Positions 17,386 to 25,169 of a DNA stretch of 64,000 nt are shown in pieces. Positions within the stretch are counted from its first letter, which is position 1. Each line of letters opens with the position of its first letter. The notes beneath the pieces are model-generated. The model searched no databases. It was not told where the DNA came from and saw nothing but the letters and a program-made list of their open reading frames with translations. Source of the stretch: Terriglobus sp. RCC_193 (lineage in GTDB: Bacteria; Acidobacteriota; Terriglobia; Terriglobales; Acidobacteriaceae); the NCBI RefSeq assembly GCF_041355105.1, contig NZ_JBFUPK010000001.1, forward strand, positions 1,488,001-1,552,000, written 5' to 3'. The position numbers and the translations under genes were made by a program.

Positions 17386-19962
17386 CTACTCCTCGCGAAG
17401 AACCTCAAGCGGTTTCTGGCCAAGGACACGATAACTTGCGAGCCATCCCGTCAGTACGGTCAGCGCCATCACGGCGATGAGCGCAAGCGCGTTGATCCAT
17501 CCCAGGAAGTGATAGTCCAGATCAAGCCGTGACAGCACCACGCGAACGGTGAGGTTTGCGAACACCAGTCCCACCAACCCGGCGATCAGGCCAAGCGTTG
17601 CAAATTCAATGGAGAAGATTGCGGCAATGCGCGACCGCGTTGCGCCAAGCGTCTTCAACACCACCACTTCACGGATGCGCCGATAGCGCGTTCCCGCAAT
17701 GGCGCTCGCAAGAATGACGAGCCCTGCGAAGATGGAAAATCCTGCAAGAAACTGCACCACCAGCGACACCTGCAACAGCACGCCTCGCAGCGTCTCCATT
17801 GCCTGCGCTACGTTGATCACTGTAACCGTGGGATACTTCGCAAACAACGCGCGTTGGAGTTCGCCAACACGATCGGGATCGGCATGTGCACCGCCGTAAT
17901 ACACCACCGGCAGCCCAGCCAGCGCAGACTTTGGCAGCAGAAACTCCGAGCGCGACCATGCATGTTGACCATCGGACTTGATGATGGCCGTGACCTCCGC
18001 GTTGATGGGATGATCGGGATCGCCCGGTGCACCAAAGAGGATGTGCGACCCAAGCTGCACATGCAAACGCTCTGACATCCGTTGTCCAATCGCCACCTGC
18101 GAATGCGGGTCGCCACTATGCCAGAAGGTTCCGCGTACCACCTTCGTCCCCGGCGGCATTTCGTCCACCCACGTCAACGAGATGGATTGCAACATCCGCT
18201 TGGGAAAGTTCTCCAGCTTCAACTCCGAAGCCTTCACTCCATCCACTGCAATAATGCGCGAGGCCACCACGGGTAACATCTCCGGCTCGCCATGAACACC
18301 GGGCTGTGACTTCAGCAGCGCCGTCACACCTTGCACTTCGGTCGGCGCAACATCAATGAGAAAGACATTCGGCAACGTGGGCCGCGTGGATAGCTTCAGT
18401 TCCTTCACCAGTGCCTGCGAAAGAAAAAACACGCTGGCAATCTGCATCACTCCCAGTCCCACAGCTGCCAGCAAAGCCGCGGAAGGATTGCCCGGACGAT
18501 AGAGGTTCGCCAAACCATGTCGCACCACAGGCTGCAAAGAAGCACGCGTGCTCTTCAGGAATCGCCGCAGCAATGCCAGCACTACCGACGATGCGATCAG
18601 CAGCACCACGAGCACACCGGCCAGCCCTATCGTAAAGACCTGCCCCACCACTTTTGAATCTGACAACGTCGTCGCAATGAGCGTAATGCCAAGCAGAATC
18701 AAAGCACCCGCAACCACCTGCGCAAAAGACGCTTTGATTTTGGCGAAAAGGTTTGCCGCTGTTCCCTTCTCCTGCACATCGTCCACGTTGCGCCGCAAAA
18801 TCAGAATGGGCCGAACGCCGCGAATATCCAGCAACGGCGGCATCGTAAATAGCAGTGTAGTGAGCAGACCTGTGGCCAGTCCTGCGACGATTGCGGAAGC
18901 CGCGATGTGTAGTTCCGGTGTGATCCCCAGCAGCTTCGCCAGTAGCAACGGCAACACAAGTTGCACGCCAACACCCAACGCCACACCAACCGCGCCACCA
19001 ATCAACCCCAGCAGCACCGTCTGCACCAGGTAAATGCGAAGCACATGCGCAGACCGCGCACCGAGCGACTTCATGATGGCGATGGAGTCCATACGCTCCA
19101 GCAGATGCGTGCGCATGGCCATGGCGACTCCGACAGCGCCCAGCACCAGCGCCACCAGCGAAACCAGCGACAACACACCCGTTGCACGATCCAGCGCCAT
19201 CGTGATGGCCGGATTCGTCTCACGATAATCCGTAATCTGAGCCTCGGGCAGAATGCCTTCCAATGTCGTCTTTAACTTTGCTACAGCGCGGTCATCACGC
19301 TTCGGCAACATAAAAAGATAGCGCTGGCCCGCACGCGATCCCGCCGCCAGCAGATGTGTCTGTTCCAGTTGATTCTGCGATAACAGGATGCGCGGCCCCG
19401 CGGCAAACGATCCGGAGAGTCTGTCCGGCTCACCGAGAACAACTGCAGCAATGCGCAACGTGGCATCGCCAAGCTGAATGCGGTCGCCCACATGCAGCTT
19501 CAAACGAATCAACAGGTCATCGCCGACTGCAACGTTCTCCCCACCAATCGCCTGCCGCAACGGCATGGCTGGCTGCAGATCGACAGTGCCATAGAACGGA
19601 TACTTCGCAGGATCAATGGCCTTCAGCGCCACCAGCAATGGATCCAGCGAATGTTCGGCAGTGGCCATGGCGGCCATCTCCGTGACCGATGTCATCTGTG
19701 TGCCGCTTGCGGTCAACGCATCCAGTTGCTTCTGTTGCGTATCGCTCGGCTGCTGAAATGTGCGTGCTGCAAGATCGCCCGCCAGGATGGAACGCGCACG
19801 CACCATCAGCGTCTGGCGAAACGCCGTGGAGAATCCACGAACGCCCGTCAACGCCGCAACACCAATCGCTACCGACAAAATGACAAACAGAAATTTGCCG
19901 CGTGAAGCACGCAGTTCGCGCGATGCAATGCGTGCTGCCGTCGTCCAGGAGAGCGCGGCCAC
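17386..19962 (-). CDS. ybbP: ABC transporter permease, FtsX-like (YbbP family)
   Basis: An 858-residue permease with two FtsX-like modules: an N-terminal helix and extracytoplasmic MacB-like domain, a central group of helices (about residues 260-390 and 410-465), a second periplasmic domain and a C-terminal group of three helices ending in [10 protein letters not shown]. This is the architecture of E. coli YbbP, thought to extrude or release a substrate together with the YbbA ATPase. The ATPase gene lies 3 bp upstream on the same strand, and a TesA-like esterase is divergent, reproducing the E. coli ybbP-ybbA/tesA order. The transported substrate is unknown. Confidence 0.9.
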   Translation of the reverse strand: MAALSWTTAARIASRELRASRGKFLFVILSVAIGVAALTGVRGFSTAFRQTLMVRARSILAGDLAARTFQQPSDTQQKQLDALTASGTQMTSVTEMAAMATAEHSLDPLLVALKAIDPAKYPFYGTVDLQPAMPLRQAIGGENVAVGDDLLIRLKLHVGDRIQLGDATLRIAAVVLGEPDRLSGSFAAGPRILLSQNQLEQTHLLAAGSRAGQRYLFMLPKRDDRAVAKLKTTLEGILPEAQITDYRETNPAITMALDRATGVLSLVSLVALVLGAVGVAMAMRTHLLERMDSIAIMKSLGARSAHVLRIYLVQTVLLGLIGGAVGVALGVGVQLVLPLLLAKLLGITPELHIAASAIVAGLATGLLTTLLFTMPPLLDIRGVRPILILRRNVDDVQEKGTAANLFAKIKASFAQVVAGALILLGITLIATTLSDSKVVGQVFTIGLAGVLVVLLIASSVVLALLRRFLKSTRASLQPVVRHGLANLYRPGNPSAALLAAVGLGVMQIASVFFLSQALVKELKLSTRPTLPNVFLIDVAPTEVQGVTALLKSQPGVHGEPEMLPVVASRIIAVDGVKASELKLENFPKRMLQSISLTWVDEMPPGTKVVRGTFWHSGDPHSQVAIGQRMSERLHVQLGSHILFGAPGDPDHPINAEVTAIIKSDGQHAWSRSEFLLPKSALAGLPVVYYGGAHADPDRVGELQRALFAKYPTVTVINVAQAMETLRGVLLQVSLVVQFLAGFSIFAGLVILASAIAGTRYRRIREVVVLKTLGATRSRIAAIFSIEFATLGLIAGLVGLVFANLTVRVVLSRLDLDYHFLGWINALALIAVMALTVLTGWLASYRVLGQKPLEVLREE

Positions 19963-19965
19963 CGG

Positions 19966-20655
19966 TTACACCTGCTCCGCGGACTTGCGTTCATCCGCAA
20001 TCACTTCCCCATCGCGCACCGTCAACACACGCGTGGCATGTGCAGCCACGGCAGGATCATGCGTCACCAGCACCAGCGTTGTCCCTTCGCGCTGGTTCAG
20101 ATCCAGCAGCAGGTCCATCACATGGGCTCCATTCTTTGAATCGAGGTTCCCCGTTGGTTCGTCGGCCAGCACAATGGGTGGTCGCAGGATAAACGCACGC
20201 GCCAACGCCACACGTTGCTGCTCTCCACCGGAAAGCTGAACAGGATAATGCTCCGCACGCTCACCAAGTCCAACGGCACGCAGTAATTCCATCGCACGTT
20301 CACGGCCAGCCTTCTGCTCGTTCGCCGGTGCATTCAACTCGTGCGGCAGCAACACGTTCTCAAGAGCCGTAAGCGTAGGAATCAGTTGATAGCTCTGAAA
20401 GACGAAACCAATCAACTTCCCGCGCACCTCTGCAAGTTTGTCTTCCGGCAGATAACTGATCGCCGTGCCATTCAGGATCACGTTGCCTGAGGTTGGCGTG
20501 TCCAACCCAGCGAGCAACCCGAGCAATGTGCTTTTTCCCGAACCGGACGAACCCACAATGGCGACGAACTCGCCTGCGGCAACATCGAACGAAATGCCGC
20601 GAAGAATCTCAACCGTACGAGATCCGTTGCGAATGGATTTGCGAAGATCGTCCAC
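19966..20655 (-). CDS. ybbA: ABC transporter ATP-binding protein (YbbA/LolD type)
   Basis: A 229-residue ATPase with Walker A (GSSGSGKST), Q-loop ([10 protein letters not shown]), signature (LSGGEQQR), Walker B ([10 protein letters not shown]) and H-loop (LVLVTHDP). It belongs to the MacB/LolD/YbbA group serving FtsX-like permeases and would drive the permease encoded 3 bp downstream. GTG 20655 starts a few residues short of the usual N-terminus (family members normally have IRVxDLRKS); an in-frame CTG at 20688 could extend it, so the start is uncertain. It is divergent from the TesA-like gene. Confidence 0.9.
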   Translation of the reverse strand: MDDLRKSIRNGSRTVEILRGISFDVAAGEFVAIVGSSGSGKSTLLGLLAGLDTPTSGNVILNGTAISYLPEDKLAEVRGKLIGFVFQSYQLIPTLTALENVLLPHELNAPANEQKAGRERAMELLRAVGLGERAEHYPVQLSGGEQQRVALARAFILRPPIVLADEPTGNLDSKNGAHVMDLLLDLNQREGTTLVLVTHDPAVAAHATRVLTVRDGEVIADERKSAEQV

Positions 20656-20754
20656 GCGGATACTGGAGGCTACAGTCGTCGGAGTCAGGTGGTTACTCGC
20701 TTTCGGGCGTAATCTGCTATGGTTTGCAACAACGGAGAGCCGGAGTTGAGGTCG

Positions 20755-21492
20755 ATGATACAGCGTTCCCCCTTCACACTAATGTGTACGTTTGCCGTAG
20801 CTGCAATGTTCCTGCTGGCAGGTTGCGAACCCAAACATCACGATCTGGCCAGCGGCAGCAAAGACGGCGGCGCGACACCAACAGCTTCCATGGAATTGAA
20901 ATCTGACGCGGTTGTAGATTCCTCGAACGATGTGGACGATGGCCGCCCTGTGATCGCCTGCTTTGGCGACAGCCTCACAGCAGGCCTGGGCGTTGACGTG
21001 GATAGCAGCTATCCCGCAGACCTTCAGCGTGAGCTGGATAAGGCCGGCTATCGCTATCGTGTGGTCAACATGGGCATCAGCGGCGACACCACCAAAGACG
21101 CACTGGCGCGGATCGACCGTGTTCTCGCGATGAAGCCCGCAATCACGGTGGTGGAGTTTGGAGGCAACGACGGCCTTCGTGGCATTCCCGTAACCAATTC
21201 ACGTCAGAACCTCGACGATATTCTTGGCCGCCTCACCCACACGGGCACGCAGATTGCACTTGCCGGCATCACACTGCCGCCACAGTACAGCGCGCCGTAC
21301 ATCAAGGATTTCAACGAGACCTACACAGTCCTCGCAAAGAAGTATTCTGTGCCGCTGTTACCGTTCGTTCTGCAGGATGTCTACGGCGTTCCCGGCAGTA
21401 TTCAGGCAGACGGTATCCACCCCACAGCACAGGGCTGCAAGCAGGTGGCAAAGAACATCTTCAACTTGATCCATCCGATGCTGAAGAAATGA
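20755..21492 (+). CDS. tesA: SGNH-family arylesterase/lysophospholipase, lipoprotein (TesA-like)
   Basis: A 245-residue GDSL hydrolase. The blocks are complete: GDSLTAGLG (nucleophile Ser), MGISGDTT (oxyanion Gly), FGGNDGLRG (Asn) and DGIHPT (Asp-x-x-His). The N-terminus (MIQRSPFTLMCTFAVAAMFL, lipobox LAGC) is a lipoprotein signal, which decides ATG 20755 over the earlier ATG 20719. Residues 28-63 form a polar linker that E. coli TesA lacks; lipid anchoring instead of free periplasmic secretion is also a difference. The divergent position next to ybbA-ybbP supports orthology with TesA. Confidence 0.85.
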   Translation: MIQRSPFTLMCTFAVAAMFLLAGCEPKHHDLASGSKDGGATPTASMELKSDAVVDSSNDVDDGRPVIACFGDSLTAGLGVDVDSSYPADLQRELDKAGYRYRVVNMGISGDTTKDALARIDRVLAMKPAITVVEFGGNDGLRGIPVTNSRQNLDDILGRLTHTGTQIALAGITLPPQYSAPYIKDFNETYTVLAKKYSVPLLPFVLQDVYGVPGSIQADGIHPTAQGCKQVAKNIFNLIHPMLKK

Positions 21493-21497
21493 GCAAC

Positions 21498-21788
21498 TTA
21501 CGGCACAGGAATATGCGGCCAGCGCTGAGACTTATGGAGAAACGCGAGTATCTGTACGTCGTCGCCCACATCCCTGTAAACCACAAAGATTGAAGTCTTA
21601 GGGACGAGGTATCTTCTTGTCCCGGGAATGGGGCCTCTCTCGCCCATGAACTTCCTGTCTCTCAAAAGTCTCAGGATCCCATAGATACGATCAAGAACCA
21701 GTTCCGCATTTTGCGGATTGCTGTCATAAACAAAATTGTAGGCGGCAACAAGTGTGTCTTGCGCAAACTCCGTTAAAGTGACACTCAC
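21498..21788 (-). CDS. ParE/RelE-family toxin
   Basis: A 96-residue toxin of the ParE/RelE superfamily: an N-terminal helical hairpin (AQDTLVAAYNFVYDSNPQNAELVLDR is the region, residues 9-34), then a beta-sheet with GTRRYLVPKTSIFVVYR and VQILAFLHKSQRWP at the end. Its start overlaps the antitoxin stop by ATGA, the usual antitoxin-first order of this class. Most likely action is inhibition of gyrase (ParE-like) rather than mRNA cleavage, but that cannot be settled from sequence. It converges on the tesA-like gene with a 5-bp gap. Confidence 0.8.
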   Translation of the reverse strand: MSVTLTEFAQDTLVAAYNFVYDSNPQNAELVLDRIYGILRLLRDRKFMGERGPIPGTRRYLVPKTSIFVVYRDVGDDVQILAFLHKSQRWPHIPVP

Positions 21789-22027
21789 CGTTGCGCAATA
21801 CGCTTTCTTACCTGTTCCAGTGCATCGTCCATAGGCGTCAGCATGCCTGCGTCAGCCTGACGAATCCCCTCCTGCACACACGCCAGGTGATATTCCCTGA
21901 CGTTTAGGAACTGCGTAAGAGCATCTGAAATCAGTGAACTACGATTGCGTTCTTCATCCATCGCCAACTGATCCAGCCGCGCAATTAAAGAAGAGTCGAG
22001 TTCCACAAAAACGCCTGCAGTGCTCAT
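21785..22027 (-). CDS. Ribbon-helix-helix (CopG-type) antitoxin
   Basis: An 80-residue antitoxin with an N-terminal ribbon-helix-helix fold (FVELDSSLIARLDQLAMDE then RNRSSLISDALTQFL) for operator binding, and a C-terminal tail (ADAGMLTPMDDALEQVRKRI) that would wrap the toxin. It is directly upstream of the ParE-like toxin and overlaps it by 4 bp. Expected to autoregulate the pair. It lies 27 bp downstream of truB on the same strand, so some readthrough expression is likely. Confidence 0.8.
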   Translation of the reverse strand: MSTAGVFVELDSSLIARLDQLAMDEERNRSSLISDALTQFLNVREYHLACVQEGIRQADAGMLTPMDDALEQVRKRIAQR

Positions 22028-22054
22028 GGCAATATTCCAGCACCAATGGGCAAA

Positions 22055-22930
22055 CTATGCAATGTTTACGTAGGGCTGGATCAGCGTCCCGGCCACGCGT
22101 TTTCCAATGCCCAGCAACTCTTTGCTGCCGTTGAAAATCCGCACCAGCGGCGCATCCGAAAACTCCGGCAGATTCACCGCCATGCCATTGCGCAGCTTCG
22201 TCTGTGAACCTTCGTCCGCAGTTACTGCAGGCATTTCCGGCAATACCGTACGAGGATGCCGCATCAGTTGCTGCACCGTGCCTGCATTTGCCGCTTCAAT
22301 TAACTGTTCGCGCGTCACCGCATCCGCCAGCGTAAACACGCCCGCCTGCGTCCTGCGCAGCGAAGATAAATGCGCGCCGCAACCGGCAAGCTGCCCCAGT
22401 TCATGCGCCACCGACCGCACATAGCCGCCTGAGGAAACATGCATGGCAAAGCTCGCGGTATCACCTTCTAAACCCGTCAACGAAAAATCATGAATCGTAA
22501 TGCGTGCGGGTTTTACGGCAACTTCCTTACCCTGCCGAGCCAGCTTATGCGCCGGCACACCGCCAATCTTCTTCGCGGAAAACACTGGTGGCACCTGGTC
22601 GATGGTTCCATGAAAACGTGCGCTTAAAGCACGCAGTTCCTCCAGCGAACAGCGCAAGGATTGCGCCTCGCCTGCGGGTTGGCCTTCGGCGTCGTACGTG
22701 TCCGTGGCAAAGCCAAAACGAATTGTGCCGGTGTACTGCTTGTCCGCGGCATTAAAAAACTGAGCCAGCCGCGTCCATTTGCCCAGCAGCAACGGCAATA
22801 CGCCGGTCGCCATGGGATCCAGCGTGCCCAGATGGCCAACAGAGCGTTCGCCGCTGGCGCGCCGCACCAGCGAAACAACATCGTGAGAGGTAAGTCCGGA
22901 GGGTTTATCGAAAATCAGAAGGCCGTTCAT
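22055..22930 (-). CDS. truB: tRNA pseudouridine(55) synthase TruB
   Basis: A 291-residue pseudouridine synthase that modifies U55 in the T-loop of tRNAs. The N-terminus MNGLLIFDKPSGLTSHDVV and the catalytic Asp38 in VGHLGTLDPMATGVLP are diagnostic of TruB; further family parts are QVPPVFSAKKIGGVPAHKLAR and GGYVRSVAHELG. The C-terminal PUA-like part is short (RIFNGSKELLGIGK). Length is slightly under that of E. coli TruB (314). It stands apart from the usual infB-rbfA cluster. Confidence 0.95.
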   Translation of the reverse strand: MNGLLIFDKPSGLTSHDVVSLVRRASGERSVGHLGTLDPMATGVLPLLLGKWTRLAQFFNAADKQYTGTIRFGFATDTYDAEGQPAGEAQSLRCSLEELRALSARFHGTIDQVPPVFSAKKIGGVPAHKLARQGKEVAVKPARITIHDFSLTGLEGDTASFAMHVSSGGYVRSVAHELGQLAGCGAHLSSLRRTQAGVFTLADAVTREQLIEAANAGTVQQLMRHPRTVLPEMPAVTADEGSQTKLRNGMAVNLPEFSDAPLVRIFNGSKELLGIGKRVAGTLIQPYVNIA

Positions 22931-22968
22931 TGCAACCCTCCAATTAGATCATCCTTCCGCCAGGAAAC

Positions 22969-23961
22969 CTAACGTCGTTGCGGTGGTCCACTACCTGGCC
23001 CATGTTGTTCCTTCCATATCTCGGCAGGATCAATCACACAGACCATGCTACCGCTTACACCAGCCTCCAGCCGTCGCATGTCCATCTGCGTCAGTTGCAC
23101 AAACACATCGCCTGCGTGGCTTTCAAACACACCATCCTCATTCAGCCGCGTGCGTTGCAGGTTGTGCGAGCGATATGGCTCTAGCTTGGCGACGCGATCG
23201 CTAAAGGCATCGGCAAACGCCATCTGCCCGGTAAAACAAACATGGCCGCCGCTGTACACATGCCGCTCTGGATCGCTTGCAGCTTGCTTCAACGTCTTGT
23301 CATGGCCGAGCACATCCTTGCCCCCGACATGCACCTTCACATGGATGTGCGTGTCGCGCCCCTGATACCAGCCCGGATACACCGTCAGAAAATCCGCAAT
23401 ACCATCCCCACCCGTAATCTGCACACCGCGGAAGAATCGATCGTTGTCCGTGATCTCACTATGCGGCGGACCACCGGGGCTACCCGGTCCACCGAAATCT
23501 CCCGGAGGCGGAAAAGGCCGCCCATTCTTGTCCAACGGCGGTCCCGCTGGACGGCCACCCGAACCACGTGGAGGACCGCCGTTTGGCCCTGCCTCTCCCG
23601 GAGGCCCCATTGGCATCAGGCTCTGCTTCTCATAGCCGGAATAAATTCCCATGGCATCGCAATGCCAGATGTCTACCGCCGCATGCGGCAGCGGCTTGCA
23701 GGTGTTTTTGTCCAGAATCGTAATGCGCAGATGCAGCGGCAGACCCGGTTTGCCATCGCGGATATCGCGGCGCAGTAGTTCGCTATCAACGTAGTACGGC
23801 CCCTCTTCCAACTCGCGCGTCAGGGAACAAGGCAATGGAGCGGTCAATGATTCCGCAACCGCAGCGCCCTTCGCCAGTAACAAGGCACCACTGGCGGCAG
23901 CGCCGCCCAGCAACACTTTCCTTCGTGTAAGAAACCTTAATGACACTGAATTCAAAGCCAT
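22969..23961 (-). CDS. Tat-exported intradiol ring-cleavage dioxygenase with a Gly/Pro-rich insert
   Basis: A 330-residue protocatechuate 3,4-dioxygenase-like protein. ATG 23961 gives a twin-arginine signal (LTRRKVLLGGAAASGALLLA); the frame stays open further upstream only because it lies opposite the Gly-rich PadR gene. The non-haem Fe(III) ligands can be placed: Tyr107 (GIYSGY), Tyr of YPGWYQGR (195-202), and His205/His207 in THIHVKVH. Residues 117-167 are a proline/glycine-rich insertion (MGPPGEAGPNGGPPRG and similar) absent from classical enzymes, in the loop after the first Tyr ligand. Export suggests attack on aromatic or lignin-like material outside the cytoplasm. Likely controlled by the divergent PadR. 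Confidence 0.85.
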   Translation of the reverse strand: MALNSVSLRFLTRRKVLLGGAAASGALLLAKGAAVAESLTAPLPCSLTRELEEGPYYVDSELLRRDIRDGKPGLPLHLRITILDKNTCKPLPHAAVDIWHCDAMGIYSGYEKQSLMPMGPPGEAGPNGGPPRGSGGRPAGPPLDKNGRPFPPPGDFGGPGSPGGPPHSEITDNDRFFRGVQITGGDGIADFLTVYPGWYQGRDTHIHVKVHVGGKDVLGHDKTLKQAASDPERHVYSGGHVCFTGQMAFADAFSDRVAKLEPYRSHNLQRTRLNEDGVFESHAGDVFVQLTQMDMRRLEAGVSGSMVCVIDPAEIWKEQHGPGSGPPQRR

Positions 23962-24029
23962 TACTCCATGAACCCCTGTGCCTGTGTAAGACGGAGTCGA
24001 AGCCAAAAGGAGCACAGAAGAAATGGACA

Positions 24030-24089
24030 AGATATATCTTGCATCTTGACACTGAAAGGAGTATCTAAGATATATCTCACGATATATCG
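24030..24089. promoter_or_regulatory. PadR promoter with three copies of a GATATATC palindrome
   Basis: Three 10-bp palindromes sharing the core GATATATC occur at 24030-24039 and 24068-24077 (both AGATATATCT) and 24080-24089 (CGATATATCG). A TTGACA at 24046-24051 and GATATA at 24069-24074, 17 bp apart, make a good sigma70 promoter whose -10 box lies inside the second palindrome. A strong Shine-Dalgarno (AAGGAGG) precedes ATG 24107. The arrangement strongly suggests autorepression by PadR and co-control of the divergent dioxygenase gene. Confidence 0.75.
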
Positions 24090-24106
24090 CGAGAAGGAGG
24101 TACGAA

Positions 24107-24781
24107 ATGTTTAAGTTTTCCATGCACTGCCCCGATCCTCGGGGATTCCATCGTGGAGATCGTCGTGGACGGCGCGATGACCGCTTTGCCGGAGAGTACG
24201 CAGAAGGTCGCGAAGGATGCTTCCCCGGAGGCCACCACGGACGCTTCGGTGGACCGCGAGGCCCTTTCGGAGAAGGCTTTGGCCCCTTCGGCAAAGGCCG
24301 CGGAGGTTTTGGCGGCGGACGCGAACGCCTGTTTGACAGTGGCGTAATGCGTCTGGTCATCCTGCGCGAACTGGCCCAGGAACCGGCTTACGGCTACCAG
24401 CTCATCAAGCGGCTGGAAGAACGTATGGCCGGTGGTTATCGCCCCAGCGCTGGCGTGATCTATCCCACGCTCACCATGTTGGAGGAGCAGGGCTTCACCG
24501 TCGCCACCGTCAACGAAGCAGGCAAAAAAGTCTACTCCGTCACCGACGAAGGTAAGGCATTCCTGGTTGAAAATCAGGAGCGCCTGAATGAGTTGGAACA
24601 CCTGATGAAGGCTGCCGGACGCGGATTTGCCCGCGACCGCTCGCCGGAAATAATGGAAGCCATGGGCGCGCTGCGCGAAGCCATCGGCGACCGCATCCGC
24701 CACGAAGACAGCACACCGGAACAGATCCGCAAGGTAGCGGAAGTGCTGCAAAACGCAGCCAAAGCCATCCGCGAAATCTGA
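24107..24781 (+). CDS. PadR-family transcriptional regulator with Gly-rich N-terminus
   Basis: A 224-residue regulator. Residues 1-75 are low-complexity, rich in Gly, Arg, Phe and His (GGPRGPFGEGFGPFGKGRGG). Residues 76-150 form the PadR winged helix: MRLVILRELAQEPAYGYQLI, GYRPSAGVIYPTLTMLEEQG and KKVYSVTDEGKAFL. The C-terminal part is a short coiled-coil dimerisation region (EIMEAMGALREAIGDRIRHE). Homologues with such Gly-rich heads are frequent in soil bacteria, where PadR proteins answer to phenolic compounds or other stress. The divergent dioxygenase and the palindromes in between suggest that it senses an aromatic compound or its product. Confidence 0.9.
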   Translation: MFKFSMHCPDPRGFHRGDRRGRRDDRFAGEYAEGREGCFPGGHHGRFGGPRGPFGEGFGPFGKGRGGFGGGRERLFDSGVMRLVILRELAQEPAYGYQLIKRLEERMAGGYRPSAGVIYPTLTMLEEQGFTVATVNEAGKKVYSVTDEGKAFLVENQERLNELEHLMKAAGRGFARDRSPEIMEAMGALREAIGDRIRHEDSTPEQIRKVAEVLQNAAKAIREI

Positions 24782-24796
24782 ACGCTTTCCCATACA

Positions 24797-24827
24797 CAGG
24801 GTTCCCATCATCAGGATGGGAGCCCTG
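24797..24827 (+). terminator. Hairpin after padR-like gene
   Basis: A 13-bp stem with one T-G wobble (CAGGGTTCCCATC and GATGGGAGCCCTG) around a 5-nt loop, 16 bp after the stop codon. There is no T-tract behind it (ACACCTCTTCC), so it may act as an RNA 3'-end stabiliser as much as a terminator. Confidence 0.5.
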
Positions 24828-24993
24828 ACACCTCTTCCGCCATGCACGCATCCGTGTAACGAATTCTTACCGGCCTGTCCTCACAGATATTTCGAATACT
24901 GAAATCATTTTTGGGAATTTCACCCAACATTCGTGATAAGTAACTAATCAGCAATCCCAAAACTCAGTGCCACATCATGCGCCGCCGTTCTGG

Positions 24994-25068
24994 ATGGCCG
25001 TGATTGTTTATGTACATCGGCCATGCTGCGATGTGCTTCCTTGCCGCGTATCTGCGGGAAGGTTTTTT
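24994..25068 (+). ncRNA. Possible structured leader or small RNA ending in a Rho-independent terminator
   Basis: Within the 388-bp gene-free stretch 24782-25169 there are two adjoining structures: a hairpin with arms ATGGCCG (24994-25000) and CGGCCAT (25018-25024), then a terminator-like hairpin (CCTT-G-CCGC, loop GTATCT, GCGG-G-AAGG; 25039-25062) followed by six T. It ends about 100 bp before the start of the giant TonB receptor. It could be an attenuator in the receptor leader or an independent small RNA. No open reading frame supports a protein, and no known riboswitch class is recognised. Confidence 0.4.
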
Positions 25069-25169
25069 CATGCTGTTGCTTCATCAAAAATCGCCGTTCA
25101 GGTCATTACCTGAGCAGTTCCTGACACTCGGACACGCTTCACTTTGAACGTATTGAAGGAGGTAGTGCA

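Noticed and set aside
23962-24360. N-terminal extension (133 codons) of the intradiol dioxygenase frame
   Set aside because: It is the antisense of the Gly-rich PadR head and crosses the PadR promoter; the Tat signal starts at 23961.
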